From positions 35,621,885 to 35,685,884 of the forward strand of contig NC_084844.1 in NCBI RefSeq assembly GCF_033115175.1: 64,000 nucleotides of DNA. The letters are read 5' to 3'. A model generated the notes under the pieces. It did no database searches. It was not told where the DNA came from and saw only the letters and a program-made list of their open reading frames with translations. A program made the translations under genes and the position numbers. How positions within the stretch are numbered: position 1 is the stretch's first letter; each line of letters begins with the position of its first letter. Source of the stretch: Lepus europaeus. Lineage: Eukaryota; Chordata; Mammalia; Lagomorpha; Leporidae. Positions 12,376 to 50,123 of the stretch are shown piece after piece.

Positions 12376-12866
12376 CCTAACGCCTGCCAACTGCTTACTA
12401 ACACAGTCGGAACGAAGGCTAGTTTTCGTTTCTCATTTTACACACGAGAATAGTAAAATCTGAAGAGATCAGAATCTGAAATCCCAAGCCACACCCTGCC
12501 ATGAAAGGAGGCAGTAAAGAGAGGAACTCCCTGCTTCCTATCAGAGCAACAGGGACAGGGGCAGTGCCAGGCCGCTTGCGGTGTTATTTGAATCTCCACA
12601 GTCCCAGGAAACAGATGTTCTCAGGCATTATCAGCCCCTTTTTACGACACAGACTCAGTAATGATGTCTCTGCTGACCGCCACAAACCAGAAAGCAACAA
12701 GGCCAAGTCTTGAACCCAGGATTTCTGGCCCAAGGCACAGTTTGTCCCACAGATGCTGAAACTAGACCCCATTGAAGCGGCGCTTATCCCTTAGGGAGAC
12801 CGGGAGACCAGACGCACTAAACCCAGTTCCCATTCTTACCAGAAGGCTAGAAAAGCCACAGTCACA

Positions 12867-13147
12867 GGGCCAGAGACATGGCACAGCAGGTTAAGCCATC
12901 GGCTACAACACTAGCACTGCGGCTGTTCGAGTCTCAGCTGCTCCACTTCCAATCCAGCTCCCTGCTAAAGCACCTGGGAAAGCAGCAGAAGATGGCCCAG
13001 TGCTTGGGCCCCTGCCACTCATGTGGGAGACCTGAATGGAGTTCCAGGCTCCTGGCTTAAGGCTGCGGTCCTGGCCATTGTGGCCATTAGGAAGAGGGAA
13101 ATGACAGATGGAAGATCTCTCCCTCTCTAACTCTTTCAAATAAATAA
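12867..13147 (+). mobile_element. CSINE retroposon
   Basis: The head GGGCCAGAGACATGGCACAG, the body GAAGATGGCCCAGTGCTTGG and the tail TTTCAAATAAATAAG are visible. The CT-rich part is shortened. The segment after it (13200-13265) looks like a scrap of another, reversed old copy. Confidence 0.87.
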
Positions 13148-13289
13148 GAAAGAGACAGAAAGGCCACAACTACAAGACAGATCTTGAGTCATGGACTCAT
13201 GGAGCCCAGAAATTCATCGGGGTCTCCCACCTGGGTGGCAAGGACTCAGGTACATGAGCTCCCCCACCTACAGAAAGCCTGGCCCAACC

Positions 13290-15372
13290 ACCACCAAATC
13301 CAAAGCCGGAGGACTCTCGGCAGTGTTCACAAAGGTCTCACGACAGAGACCCTCAAGCCAATGGCCTCCCACAGAGCCCACTAGGGACTCCCAAGCCTGG
13401 CCCGGAGCAGGGAGACACACAAACCTGCTTGGCACAGACTGTGTCACTAGGTCGAGCCCTTCTGCTCGGTGTGTCCCTAAAATAAGACAGTATGGCTGCT
13501 GAGGAAGCAGTGAAAAAGCCTCAATTCGCCTAGTCAAAAAACAGGAGAGGTCCCTTCCCCTTCCTGATTAGAGTGATGCTCTCCAAGGGCCATCAATTAC
13601 ATCTGGAAGTCTCCTGGCTCCTTAAACCCAAAGGTTAAGAATAGGGTGTGCTGGGGACCTCAGACTCAACAGCTTATGTGGAGGTGGGATGGCAAGTGAC
13701 CCATCTGCTGCTGTCCCTCAGCCCGGACAGAAACCTGCCAGGTGAAGGGACAAAGGACCAAGGGACACTGCCATTTCCTGACAGGCTTCCTCTGCCAGGA
13801 ACTGTGTTAAGAGCTTCTTTAGTTCGACTTTTTTCTTCTTAAGTGACAGACAAAGCCAGTCCCATCTTGGCATAGGCGAGCGGTGCCCATGAAAGTGCAT
13901 GGAGAAGCAGACAGTGTGGAATCAGGGCACCGGGGCAGGCGCCGGTCACACTCTGCCCTAGGAAGCATCTGTGCATTAAGGTAGAGCTCCAGGGCGAGCC
14001 TCATACCCCAGGTGCAGACCTAGGAGGACAAGAGGGTGCTGAGATGGCCCACGACCCTGGGAGATGGGCTGCAGTCTTGACCATGGGCCGCTGAAGTACC
14101 CAGCGTCCTCACGCCCCATGGCAGCGTCCAGAGCAGAGGACCCTGGCCGCACCAGCTGAGAGCAGGGATGCCAGCGAAGGCGGGCAGCATTGCTGTCCCT
14201 GAACCGCCTGGCGCCTTCAGCTCCCACAGATGCCCGGCTTCACGCATGTGAACCCTCACCCCATGAGTGGTCCTTTAGTGCCCGGGGGGTGCTGCTCACA
14301 ATAGCCCAAACCCTGAGTCACACCCGGCTCACCTGGGAAGGCGCCAACCCAGCTCCAAAGATTGGCCACTGTGCCGACCCTGCAGGCCTCACACAAGAGG
14401 AGGAAGTGGGCGGATGTGGGAGAGGCTGCGCTGGGGCTGCAGGGGAGGGGTGGGAGGAGTCAGCCCTGAAACCAGGTTGCAGGGGAGGGTACCATGCCGG
14501 GCGTGGAGGGTGATGAACAGGGTGGACTCAGTCCTAACGCCTCTGTCAGGAGAGGGGAAGGAGATCCGGCCTTGAGGCTCACGGGCCTCTGCCGCTGAGA
14601 GAAGCCGCAGGGACGGACCGTATCCCCTAGAGAGACCCCGCCCTTACACAGGAGCCGCACTGAGGGCGTCTAGGAGGAAGAGCCCACCAGGCCACGGGAA
14701 AGCTGGGTGCCGGCGCAGCACCCCCTCTCCCCCTCCCCACGCCGCAGCTACCGCCCTGGGCGTGTGGGAACAGCTGCTTCTTCTCCCAGGGGCTTCGGTC
14801 ACCATTTTGTTCTACGATACGGAACCCAGGCTCCTGACAGAGCAAGAGCTTTGTTCAGGCTCACGGTTTCCGAAGCTTCCAGTCCGAGGCCAGGCGACCC
14901 CATCAGCGTGGCTTCGGATGAGCGCAATGGGACGTGGAGCGCGTGCCCAGGCAGCACTCCCGAGGAGCCCGGAAACAGAGGCCCACGCCGGGTTCGAGAA
15001 CCAAGCCTCTCGCGAGAGTAGCATCCGGGGCACGCCCCCCCCCCCCCCCCGTGACCTAACGACCTCCCACTAGGCCCGCCCCCAGGTGCGGCTGCTGGGC
15101 AAATCTCCACCCGCCCAGCGCCATTAACTGATGAGTCTGGAGGTTAAAGTCTGTGTGAATTCGGGAGCCAAATCGTCTTTTTCCTTCAATTAAATCTGTG
15201 AGTTACAGCAGCAGTACATGCTCGTTGTGACCAGTTAAGCAGAGAGGCACGAGGGGCGCCTCATGAACAGGTCTTTCTTAGATCATCTCTGTGCCCCGCA
15301 CAGACACACACGCGCGCGCACACACACACACACGCATCCCACAGGTATGGGGTCTGCAGAAAGTTCACAGAA
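13290..15372. other. GC-rich non-coding spacer, no gene
   Basis: CpG-containing DNA with overlapping open frames on both strands and no domain I recognise. It contains a run of 16 C (15035-15050). No promoter with an attached exon could be identified. Confidence 0.5.
15301..15335. repeat. (CA)n with CG interruption
   Basis: A CACACA tract broken by CGCGCGCG, a purine-pyrimidine alternation able to adopt Z-DNA. Confidence 0.9.
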
Positions 15373-15651
15373 GGGTGGGCATTTGGCTTACAGGTTAAGA
15401 TGCAACCCAGGTGGGAGTGCTGGGGGGAGTCCCGGCTCTGCTTCCAATTCCTGCTTCCTGGGAAATACGCTCTGGGAGGCAGCAGGTGATGATGGCTGAG
15501 TAGTCGGGTCTCTACTACTTACGCGGAGACTTGGGTTGAGTTTTAAGGCTCTTGATTTCAGCCTGGCCCAGGCCCAGCTGTTGCAGGCGTTTGGAGAGTG
15601 AACCAGTAAATGGGAACTCTGCCTCTCAAATGAATTAAATTAAAAAAAAAT
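15373..15651 (+). mobile_element. CSINE retroposon (old)
   Basis: The degraded head is GGGTGGGCATTTGGCTTACAG. The element ends in CTCTCAAATGAATTAAATT and an A-run. The B box is poorly preserved. Confidence 0.75.
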
Positions 15652-16929
15652 TAATGCATGTGAGCCATGCATTTCATGGGAAATGCAAGTTAACTTAAAA
15701 CTATACGTGGGTTTAAAATTTTGTGCCACGATAAACTTATCTTGTAATTCTATTTTCCATGAACTTTTTGAAGTACATTGACATGAGTGCACTCATGCAC
15801 CCCTCAAACACACACACACAGGTTTACTAGTTTGTGTCACACAAATGAGACACCATATATATCACTCAGAAATCGTCTTCACATCGCATATGATGGATAT
15901 ATATGTATATCTCATTCTCTTGTTAATTGCTACTTAATGATCTATAGTTTGGCTTCACCAATTTTTCTTAAATGTTCTTGAAATCATATTCTATGTTACT
16001 ACTCTCTCTTCACTTAATTTTAAATCAATTCCCAGGTCATCGAAGGCTGTTGGTAAACCCAGGCTCAATGACTGTGTCTTATTCCAGAAGATACCATAAT
16101 TTACCAACTTATTTTCTGCCATGTGGGACTACTAAAAGTAATACCACAACAAATACAGGGCATTAAGTAATGTCCACGTTTCTGGTCAGTCTTTTAGGAT
16201 ATGAACACTTTGAAAGTCTCGGTCCACACTGTCCCAGGAAAACTGTAAGGTCAGTTTTGTCCAGGGTAACTATCTACTCCTACGTCCTCTTTTCGGAATG
16301 ATCTGCTTGCCGGCAGCCCTGGCTCCAGCTTTCTAAGTCAGCCCTTCCTCCTTCCCCACCTTCTGTCCCACCCTTGGCTCCAAAGTGGCCCTTTGCCCCT
16401 GGGTGTTCGGCCTCCCTTGCCATCTGCTCACAAGCCCTGTCCCACTTCCCACAGCCCTATGGCTGTCTCCGTCATGGCTCCTAGGCCTGTCTTTTGCTCG
16501 GCAACCCCAAGCCCGGGTAGCAGAGTGCTGAATAGGCACTAGAAAATTCTAGAAGCCTAGAATTTTCCAGCAGGCATCCTCCCTGGCCTGAGAGGCACGC
16601 TGACTGGCAGCAGACACGGGGGTGGGGGAGTGCTCCACAACTCTGACCTGGGCCCAGGGAAGAGTGGGGGCCACCACCGCTGGGGTCCAACCCTCTTTAC
16701 TCTTCCCTATCCCGGTTTGCCTCCCCTCCCACTGGTCTGACTCGGGCTTTCATTTTCACAAATGCTCCAATTTGGTGGTTGGGGGTTCGGCCGGAGGGCT
16801 CCTGTGATATGCATGCACAGGGGCCTGCTTGCCCTCGTTAGAGAAGAGGGACCCTGGACGCTCTGCAGACCCCGCGGGGCTGCGGTAATCAGCGGGGGCT
16901 GCTCGGGCGGCGAAGCGTAAGCCTGGTCC
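15652..16929. other. Non-coding spacer, no gene
   Basis: AT-rich at first, including a short CA tract at about 15810. Later it becomes GC-richer and includes a short inverted motif around TCTAGAAGCCTAGA at about 16546. No gene is recognised. Confidence 0.45.
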
Positions 16930-17660
16930 TTCTTAGTGAGACTTCACAGAAATCCCACTGGAGATTTTCCTGCCTCTGCCCTGTCTACTTTCCTTCATAA
17001 TGATAAATGGCTGAAAAGAAAACTATCTAATCTCCAAACTGCTAGCGTTTCTCCTGCCCTTTCTTCGAGGCGAGAAAGAAGAACACAGTCACATAAAACA
17101 GAGTCCTTCATCGCCTGCACCTCTGGAGACGGTTCCTTCCCTTTTCATCCCGGGCCTGTTTCTGATCTGGGATGGGCTTGCATTGAAAGCCCCAGCCGGG
17201 CCCTCCCTAATCAGCTGTGACAGACCGCTGCGGAGGCTGGGGCTGCCCATCGACGTGGAGTAATGGAGCTGATTGCCCGGTCCCCTTGCCATTTTGTTCT
17301 GCGCACAATTGCTTAATAGCTGTCACCTTGGCTTTCAAGGCTGGCCGGCCGTGAGCTGACTGGTTCCCATTACTTGGGATGGCCAGTGCAAGTTCATCAC
17401 CTTTACAGGATGTCCCTGATTGATTCCGTATGCCTTGGAGACCTGCAATATATTTGCATAGCGGGGGAAGGGGACTGCAGGGGGAAAGGAATGGGAACCT
17501 CTTGGCTGCGGGAGCTGCCAGTTTTCCTTGCAGGCCCTTCCCGGGTTTGAATCATTACCAGGACTTCTTTGTCGGGAGTCTGGCCTCTGCTGACATCGCT
17601 GCTAATGAATTTGTAAATTTTTTTAAAAATACAAAACAACCCAGCCGGTTGTAACCTTTG
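16930..17660. promoter_or_regulatory. Candidate downstream TBX4 enhancer
   Basis: A block about 2 kb beyond the TBX4 polyadenylation region, inside 7.3 kb free of SINEs. It carries TGATTGAT (17417-17424), the PBX-HOX consensus, a perfect octamer ATTTGCAT (17452-17459), and many homeodomain cores (CTAATC, GAGTAATGG, CTAATGAATTTG). Known biology is that a deeply conserved hindlimb enhancer (HLEB) lies downstream of the Tbx4 coding exons. Equating this block with HLEB is inference from position and motifs only. Confidence 0.4.
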
Positions 17661-19690
17661 CTGTCGCCACCTGCCACCTGGGTTGGGGTGGCCGGCGGCA
17701 AGGGTGCCTTGTCTTCTGGCTGGTCTTGGCCGTGACAGTCTCTCCCAGCCATGCCCTCCCGGGGGCCTCCGAGCAGAACCGGGCTCGGAGGAGGCAGCTT
17801 TCAAGTGAAATCCTTTGCACTGGGAACTACTTCAATTAGACAGCAGGGGGAATGTTAACATGCCCTCCGGCCTTTTAAGTGGGTTTTAATTTTATGTTGT
17901 AAGATAAGACACTGCGGGGCTGGGCTGCCGCTCTGCCGGCAGGCTCCATTAGCGGGGCCAGCCAGGGCCTCTTGACCTGCCGAGGCCAGCGCAGGCTGGA
18001 AGTTGGTTTTTGGTTTTTTAACAATTTGTCAGTCTGACCCAGCTTCTCTCTTCCTTCTCCCTGCTGTTGTTCCAGGGTCTTCCGCTGAGGGCCTGTTGGT
18101 GGCTGAGCTGGGACCCAGAGGCCTGGTGCAGGGCCAGAGCGCAGAGCCCGGGCAGCCGCCTGCCTGCCCGCGGCCTCGTGCCTCCATGCGGGCAAGACAC
18201 AGTGGAGGCAGCCCCTTTTCCAGTGGCAGCTTCTGGCCCAGTGATGAATGACCTGTTGGCGCTCCTGAATGGCGCCCTTTGTTCGGGAGATCCCATGTGC
18301 CCCCTTTTTATTGAGTTGTTGACTCAGAGGGGCAGGAAAGTTCCACAAATCCAACGGCAGGCCCGGCTCTCGCCATGCCCAGGTGGGGAAGTCGGGGACC
18401 TCACGCTTCCCAGAAGGTGGGTAGGAAGCTGTGGGGCTCCCTGAAGGCAAAATACCCCTTAAGAAGCAAACTTTCTGTACCCGGGGCTGAGCCAACTGTG
18501 TGTCTGGAGAGAGCCGAGGGAACATAGGTCTTGCCCACAGCCTGCTCCCTGGCTTCTAGAAGATACAGGGTACCCCAGACGTGCAGTCTCCACCCGGAAA
18601 GAAAGAAAGAAACAGAGCTGGGGTGAGTTAGACAGAGCTCTCTTCCCTGCCCCGAGCCAGGCTCCGGTGAGCATCCAGCCCACAGCTAACAGAGGAAGGA
18701 GTGTGACCTTGTGTTCCGTAGGAAGCAGTTCAGTGAAGGGCCCTGCGGAAACGGGGGACAAAGCTGACCTTTTATCCACCAAGAAATCGCATCTTAGTCC
18801 TGCTAAGGATAAGATTTAAAGGGTGCTCCTGGCCTTGCCTTCTCTTCTGGGTTCCCAGCCGATAGCAGAGATGGTGGAGGTGAGCGAGCAGCTTTGGGAA
18901 AGGAACAGAGGGACTCTGAGGGGGGAAACTCAGCAGCACCTCCATACACCTGCGTTAGGGTGACACTTGGAGTTCAGCTCCTTCCCTCTCCCTCCATCTC
19001 CTGGCCAAACCTCAGGGAACAGTGTGGGGTGAAGGCTGAGCTGCGCTCACACCTCGCACTGAGCCAGGAAGCCCCGGGCTCTGCCTCTTACCCACTCTTC
19101 GGTTCCTTTTCTGAAGCTGCCGTGCAGATCCCACCAAGAATCCCCTCCTCATGAGACCGACCTCCCCAAACAGCCGTGTTGTGTGTTGACTGCTCAAAGG
19201 CAGCAGTCCTGTCCGGGGCCTGCTGGGGCCTTGGTGGACCCTGGAATTGAGACCCCCTCCCCTAAGGAGCGCCTCAGGAACCAAGGGACTGTCTCCACAC
19301 TGACCCTAAGCGACATGCCTCTGTGCTCAGAGGCACAGGGGGCCCCACCTTGCACCTGAGAGAAAACACAAGCAAAGGGAGAGGCAGGCCTCACTGCTGA
19401 GCCCAGAAATGACAAGTCAGGAATAAAGAGCCTGCACACACCGCACAGCTGTAAAATGGCTTTATGTTCCGATACGTAAAATAAAACGTCCGTGCTATAT
19501 AACAAAACTCTTGACGATCCGTATCACCTGTCAGCTAACGTGTTTCCTAATAAAGCTTTATCTGCAGTGTATGTGTGTGTGTTTATATATAATATATAAT
19601 ATATACGCTTTATCTAAACCGCTCTTAGTTTTTAACATCAGACATGTAATAAAAATTTAAATAGATGTCTTTCCGAATACCCCCTCCAAT
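17661..19690. other. Non-coding DNA 3' of TBX4
   Basis: There is no exon or known repeat. Open frames of up to 216 codons on the minus strand have no recognisable domain. An AT-rich core with TATATAATATATAATATATA lies near 19587. If the transcript reads past the signals at about 19.7 kb, part of this stretch would be TBX4 3' UTR. Confidence 0.4.
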
Positions 19691-19697
19691 GTTCATT

Positions 19698-19712
19698 TTT
19701 ATTAAGTTTAAT
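19698..19712 (-). terminator. Candidate TBX4 polyadenylation signals (distal)
   Basis: On the minus strand, ATTAAA (19707-19712) is followed within a few bases by AATAAA (19698-19703). These are two signals in tandem in the correct orientation about 1.2 kb after the stop codon. Confidence 0.5.
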
Positions 19713-19773
19713 AGTCATCTTTAAAAAGCAAAGCTGAATTTGACATGTGGCCTGCATTTGTGAGATATATATA

Positions 19774-19787
19774 TTTATTTATTTATT
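19774..19787 (-). terminator. Candidate TBX4 polyadenylation signals (proximal)
   Basis: On the minus strand, three overlapping AATAAA hexamers occur in AATAAATAAATAAA. They may be genuine signals or just AT-rich simple sequence. Confidence 0.4.
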
Positions 19788-20903
19788 CATTTATATAATA
19801 TATAAATAGGTTATTCAGCATGCAAAGAGTTGAGTGACTTCCCAAACTTCACTTAGAGCTCACACCAGCCACACAGGCCAGTCTGCTGATGTTCAAGGCT
19901 AGAGAACAAGGCTGAGGGCCAAGACGCCTCGTGGAGAAGAGCGACCTTCATTCCCTGTGCACACTGGCTGAATGTTCTGGAAGAACTAAATTTTTCTCAA
20001 TTCTCTCTCTCTCTTTCCATCTCTGGTTGGGCTTTCCTGGGAGTGGAACAGGCCCAGGAGATGCCTGACATCAGATCCAGGGTGGTCTCTGGGGGACACG
20101 GGTATGCTTCCAAACTGCCAGCCCCAGGAGGCTGCAGATGGTGCCCGAGAGGCTGAGTATGGTACAGCAGAGGGGGTGTGTGGGTTGGAGGTGCGGGGGT
20201 CTCCTGTGTGTTGAGGACCGAGGTGGGAGGGCTTTAAGACAAACCCTGAATAGCGATAAAGATACTATTAGTTTCCCTCCTTTTGAAGGAAAAAAAAATA
20301 AAACTTCCACCAGTAAAATACCCATCAGGTGGGACCCTTCCTGGAAGTCAGCCTCAGTGCTCAGAGCTCCAGCAGTCAGTTTCCCGACCACGGACTGAGC
20401 AGCCTGCACCCCTCTCGGAGGCTCGCAGGGCTCACCTCTTAGGTGGTCTCACAGGCCCTCCAGAAGCCAAAGCAGTGGGCCTCCTGCTCCCCTTGCACCT
20501 CCAACATGTGTACAGAGCCTTCCTGGGGGAGACCTCACCACCTGGCCCTGAGCAGGCTCCAGGGGCCTCTAACTAGCTCCTCTGGACCCTCGATTCCCAT
20601 CCCACCATGGGCACATCCAGAGATGCCAGACAACAGCCCCAGGCCCTGCAGCAGAATCGCTTCTGAGATCATCCTGTTTTTCTTGTGATGGCCTCAGACA
20701 TACAACAGAAGACGGACGCTCTCCAAAATACATACGTGGAAGCATGAGCACAGGTACACACGCACATTTGCGCGCACACACACGCATACACACACATGCA
20801 CACGCGCTGTGAAATACCTTCCTGTGTTTCTCAGTTGTACAGGCCACCCACAGAGGTTACTACTGGGTTAACAAGGTCCGGGGGCTGTCACGGAGGCACG
20901 GAG

Positions 20904-46423
<25,520 letters not shown>

Positions 46424-47634
46424 CTCCTGCGGGCACAGCACACACCGAATCACTCGCCCAGATCCACACCAGCCGGAGGCCCCCCGGGCCCGCCGAGGGT
46501 TTGCTCAGGGAGAAGAGGCCTCCCTGGAGCACGTGGACCCCGCCCCCTCCTAAGCCAGGGGAGGGCAGGACCCTCGCCTCCTTCCGGCCAGGTCTGGGCC
46601 TGGGAGGGTCTGAGTGCCCAGCAATGTCTGCCTGCCCTGCGTGTGGGGCTGCATGATGAGTAGGTCTGGGGGAAGGACCGCCCCCTCGGCATGGCCCCAG
46701 GTGCACCCCTAGTCCCTCCCTCCTGCTGGGCACCAGTGCAGCCCGAGGCCTGGGTCTGTTTGGCTGTTCCCTAATAACTGAGGTCCAGGCCTCGCTCTTG
46801 GCCCAGGGCGGCTAGCATGCTTCCTAGGCAGGCAGGCCCAGGCCTCTGGAGCTCCACACCTGCAGAGAGGGCCTCGGACTGGGCGTTGGCCCTTCAGCCT
46901 TTGGCACTCCGGTGCCCTCAGCCAGTCCTAAAGACAGCGCTCAGGTAGACAGACTTGCTGGTCCACAGACTTTCACTTCTACACATGCGAGTTCCCCCTC
47001 CCCCCACACACCCTTCTCCCTGGGGCCCTGGCATAGGCTCCTCCACACAGGGACCTCCGTGGAGCATCCTGCTCACAGTGGCTGCCACACTCTCCTAGCC
47101 ACGCTAGAATCCGGGCCCTGAACATGGCTAGGGGACCCCCAGCCTTGTCTTCACATTCACACTCGCCCGCTCACCCACTTACGCTTTGGCTTCAAAGGGC
47201 TCTGCTTTGAGCCAAAGGATGGAGACCCTTCCCAGCGGAAGGACTGGGCCAGTAGGGAGGGTCCCATTAATAGACACAGCCCAGTGCTGCCTCAGGGCGC
47301 ACACTCCTACATCAATCAACATCTGGGGCTTGTTCACTCACCTACCCTTGTGCCTGCCCCTGGCCACAGATGGGTCACCAGGAGATCCCAGCCTGCAAGG
47401 ACCAACCAACCTGTCCAGGGGCCCTGCACTGTCCCTGCTTCCCCTCTATGCCTCCCTGCTCTTGCTCCTTCTTCTGGTTCAGACAAGTTCTGGTGTGCCT
47501 TTCTTGGGGGCAGGACACTCTCCCTTTTTTCCTCTCCCTTGGGTCTCTGTCAGCATCCCAAGGCCCAGGTCCCGTGCCCACCCAGTTCACTGGCCTCCCA
47601 CCCCAGGCTTAAACTTCGGCTCCCAGAGCCTTTG

Positions 47635-47730
47635 CAATGTAAACAAGCCAAGTGCAACCGAAGAGATAAAAGGAGGGCCAGGGCCAGCCCCGGCTGGGAA
47701 AAGCCCATAAAGATAAGGCTGACGACCCCG
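47635..47730. promoter_or_regulatory. Candidate FOX/GATA cluster in first intron
   Basis: A perfect forkhead site TGTAAACA (47638-47645) lies near AGATAAAAGG and AAAGATAAGG (GATA cores). FOXF1 is an established lung-mesenchyme regulator that shares tissue with TBX4, which makes the site plausible. No direct evidence of function exists in the sequence. Confidence 0.3.
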
Positions 47731-47769
47731 GCCAGGCTTTGGCTATAGCAGGCAGAGAGAGCAAGGCTC

Positions 47770-48400
47770 GCTGGACTTGTCAGCCCGGCACTGCCTTGGA
47801 CCACGTGCGAGTTCCCGGCCGAGCCTGGGAAATCCAAGAGACCCCAGACAGAGGGAGGCTGCGCCAACGAGGGCAGTCGCGCTCAGGGGCCAAGGCTCTG
47901 GTTCCAACGATCTCCCGGGCCGAGCCTGGGAGGGCGCCTGCGGTCGGGCTGTCCCAGGTGTCACAGCCCGCGGGGCGCGCAGGAGGGTCGCGGTCCGGTC
48001 CGGCCACTGGGTCCTCTGCAGGGCGCTCGTCACTCCCGGAGACTCGCAGCGGCGCGGTGCAACTCGCCCGGCGCCCCCAATCCTGCCCAACGCAGAGCAC
48101 GGCCGCCCGGACCGGGGACTAGGGCTGTGCCAAGCTGTCCTTCCTCGCCTGGGGTTCGACTCTTGCTTCGGGCACGGAGGCCGCATCCTGCCCTCTCCGA
48201 AGCTCCGCGTCCATTTCTTTGATTTCGCACCCTGCGATCCCCTCGGACCCCGAGCCTCCCCGCGCTCTGACGCCGGCACCGCGGCGTGGTGCTTGGCGTC
48301 GTCGCCTGGTGCGCGGGTGCGGCCAGCCGGCTCCGCTCCCCTCTCGCCCGGCTGGGTCGCTCTCGGCTGCCGTTTCCCAAGGAGGGCAGCATTCCTCTTC
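47770..48400. promoter_or_regulatory. Secondary CpG island
   Basis: Dense CpG with overlapping open frames on both strands. It ends abruptly at the AT-rich repeat. It could be part of the TBX4 promoter region or drive a divergent transcript. No TATA box or exon can be assigned. Confidence 0.5.
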
Positions 48401-48419
48401 CCACTTTAAGACGACTGGT

Positions 48420-49450
48420 GATATTTTCCTTGCGCTAGAAGAATCGTTAACTATCCTGTACTACTTTATTTTTAATATTTTTAAAAACTGTCCCCACTCT
48501 AAGAGAAGTGACCTGGTCAGCTCAGTAGCACTGAGGATATTTATCCTATCACACGAATTATTAGTACTTTTATCATTAATACCGCAAGGTTAAAGCCCTG
48601 GTTTGGTTCATAAATTTATCACTATTAAGCACAAGGTTGCTTTCCGCCAGCGCTCCTTCGTTCCAGGCCCCCTAGCACGTTCGCGGTATTACCAATTTCT
48701 CAGTAATTAGCTATAGTGTTTCCACAGGTCATGCTCATCCATTGTTATTTTTTATATTTGTTCTGTATCCCCGAAACGTTGGTAGTTAGCTCTTCAGTCT
48801 CTGTTTACAATTTGTCATACTGTTAGAATACTTGTTATTTACCGCTTCTCCTAACATTGTGCTCCACAGTCGTGGTAATTTTCTTCACATCCTAGTAATT
48901 GTTCAGTTCTCTCACTATAATTTGGTTTGCTGGGATCGTTCACATACTCCAGGTATTATTCTTCATCGAACCGGTCAGTATCTTGTTACTTTGTCATTAT
49001 TTGTAATGTTACAGATCTTAATTCACTAGTTATTTTTCATCACATCATTACTTCTTGTTACTTTGTCATAATTTGTAAAATTGCTGTAGCTCCATCCTCT
49101 GATTATTTTTCATCACATAAGTACAATACTTCTTATTACTCAGCCATTATTTATAATGTTGTTGTGACTATTAATACCTTGGTCATAAATTGTCATATTA
49201 CTCCAGCAATTCTCATCACTTTATTTGTATTTTACAGTTGCTCTTAAGATTTTGGTTAATGTTTGTATTAATAGTTCACTATACTATCAATAATGCATTA
49301 TATGATAGCATCCCACCAATACCACTTAGAGTATTCTCCTTAATATTTTTTATTGTTCATCTTTTTACTACAGTGTGCTTCCTACAGTTGCCCACAGTTT
49401 AGTAACTTCTTGCACTATTATTTGTTATACTATCACTACTGGCATGAAGA
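48420..49450. repeat. AT-rich diverged tandem repeat, unit about 72-78 bases
   Basis: A motif of the form CTTGTTACTTTGTCATTATT followed by TTATTTTTCATCACAT recurs. Good copies start at 48982 and 49054, with related ones at about 48831, 48906 and 49132, giving spacings near 75. Outer copies are more decayed. The block has almost no CpG and lies between two CpG islands. I do not recognise it as a named family. Confidence 0.6.
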
Positions 49451-50123
49451 CAGTAGCTCTTGCACTGTTCCTGTATTTGGAGTTACTTTGTCTTTAATCC
49501 TGTTGAAGTTTTGATTAGTATTTTCATTTGATTTTGAAAGTGTTATTTTATAGCCCAAGTTGCGCCGTTTAGCTGTGTTTCTTTGGTGGCTGCTCACATT
49601 CTGATAATTTTGGGTCATCGATCATTATTTACACATAACGTTCCTTGCCTTAATTCCAACGAGTCGGTTGCCTCGAAGGCTCTGCAGTTCCGATCACTCT
49701 TGTTTCTGCATCGATTTTCGCCGCTAGTACCCAGGCCCTCTTCTTTGGCCTTTCCTACTCTGCAAATACCAGCTTCAAGGCCACTGCTCCGCCTGTCACG
49801 GCTCCACCTCGCCTCTGTGGTGCTGGCGCCGTCGCTTCTCTGCTCTTGGGTGCCTGGGACCTCATCCGTCCCGTTACTCGTTACTCGGAGAGGAGGTCTC
49901 GCGCTGCCACCCCTGGGGGCCGGGCCCGGGCGCGGCGACCAGACCCGAGGCGCTTTATGCCGCCCTCTTGCAGCCTTGGCCGCCCCCAAGGTCCTTGCCT
50001 GGTCAGCTTTCTCGCCCTTTTACAGCTCATCCTTTTAGATCCTGCAGCCTAACCCTGGGCTCCAGGTGGCCCCAGCCCCGCACGCCCTGCTCACCCGCAC
50101 CGCGCCACAACCGCACACTCACC

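Larger units (their letters stand above)
19694..20903 (-). other. TBX4 3' untranslated region (inferred extent)
   Basis: This follows directly from the TBX4 stop codon at 20904-20906 on the minus strand. No further coding exon or acceptor is needed. It contains a short CA-rich tract at about 20755-20805 and becomes AT-rich toward its end. Its length of about 1.2 kb is set by the polyadenylation signals at 19774-19787 and 19698-19712. The true cleavage site was not determined. Confidence 0.6.
46427..50122 (-). other. TBX4 first intron (inferred)
   Basis: This lies between the inferred untranslated exon (donor just after 50123) and the acceptor at 46427. It holds a FOX/GATA motif cluster (about 47635-47730), a CpG-rich block (about 47.77-48.40 kb), the AT-rich diverged tandem repeat (48.42-49.45 kb) and the 3' edge of the main CpG island. 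No SINEs are present. Confidence 0.6.

Noticed and set aside
17875-18525. 216-codon open frame on the minus strand
   Set aside because: No family match and no start context. It overlaps plus-strand frames of similar length in GC-rich DNA.
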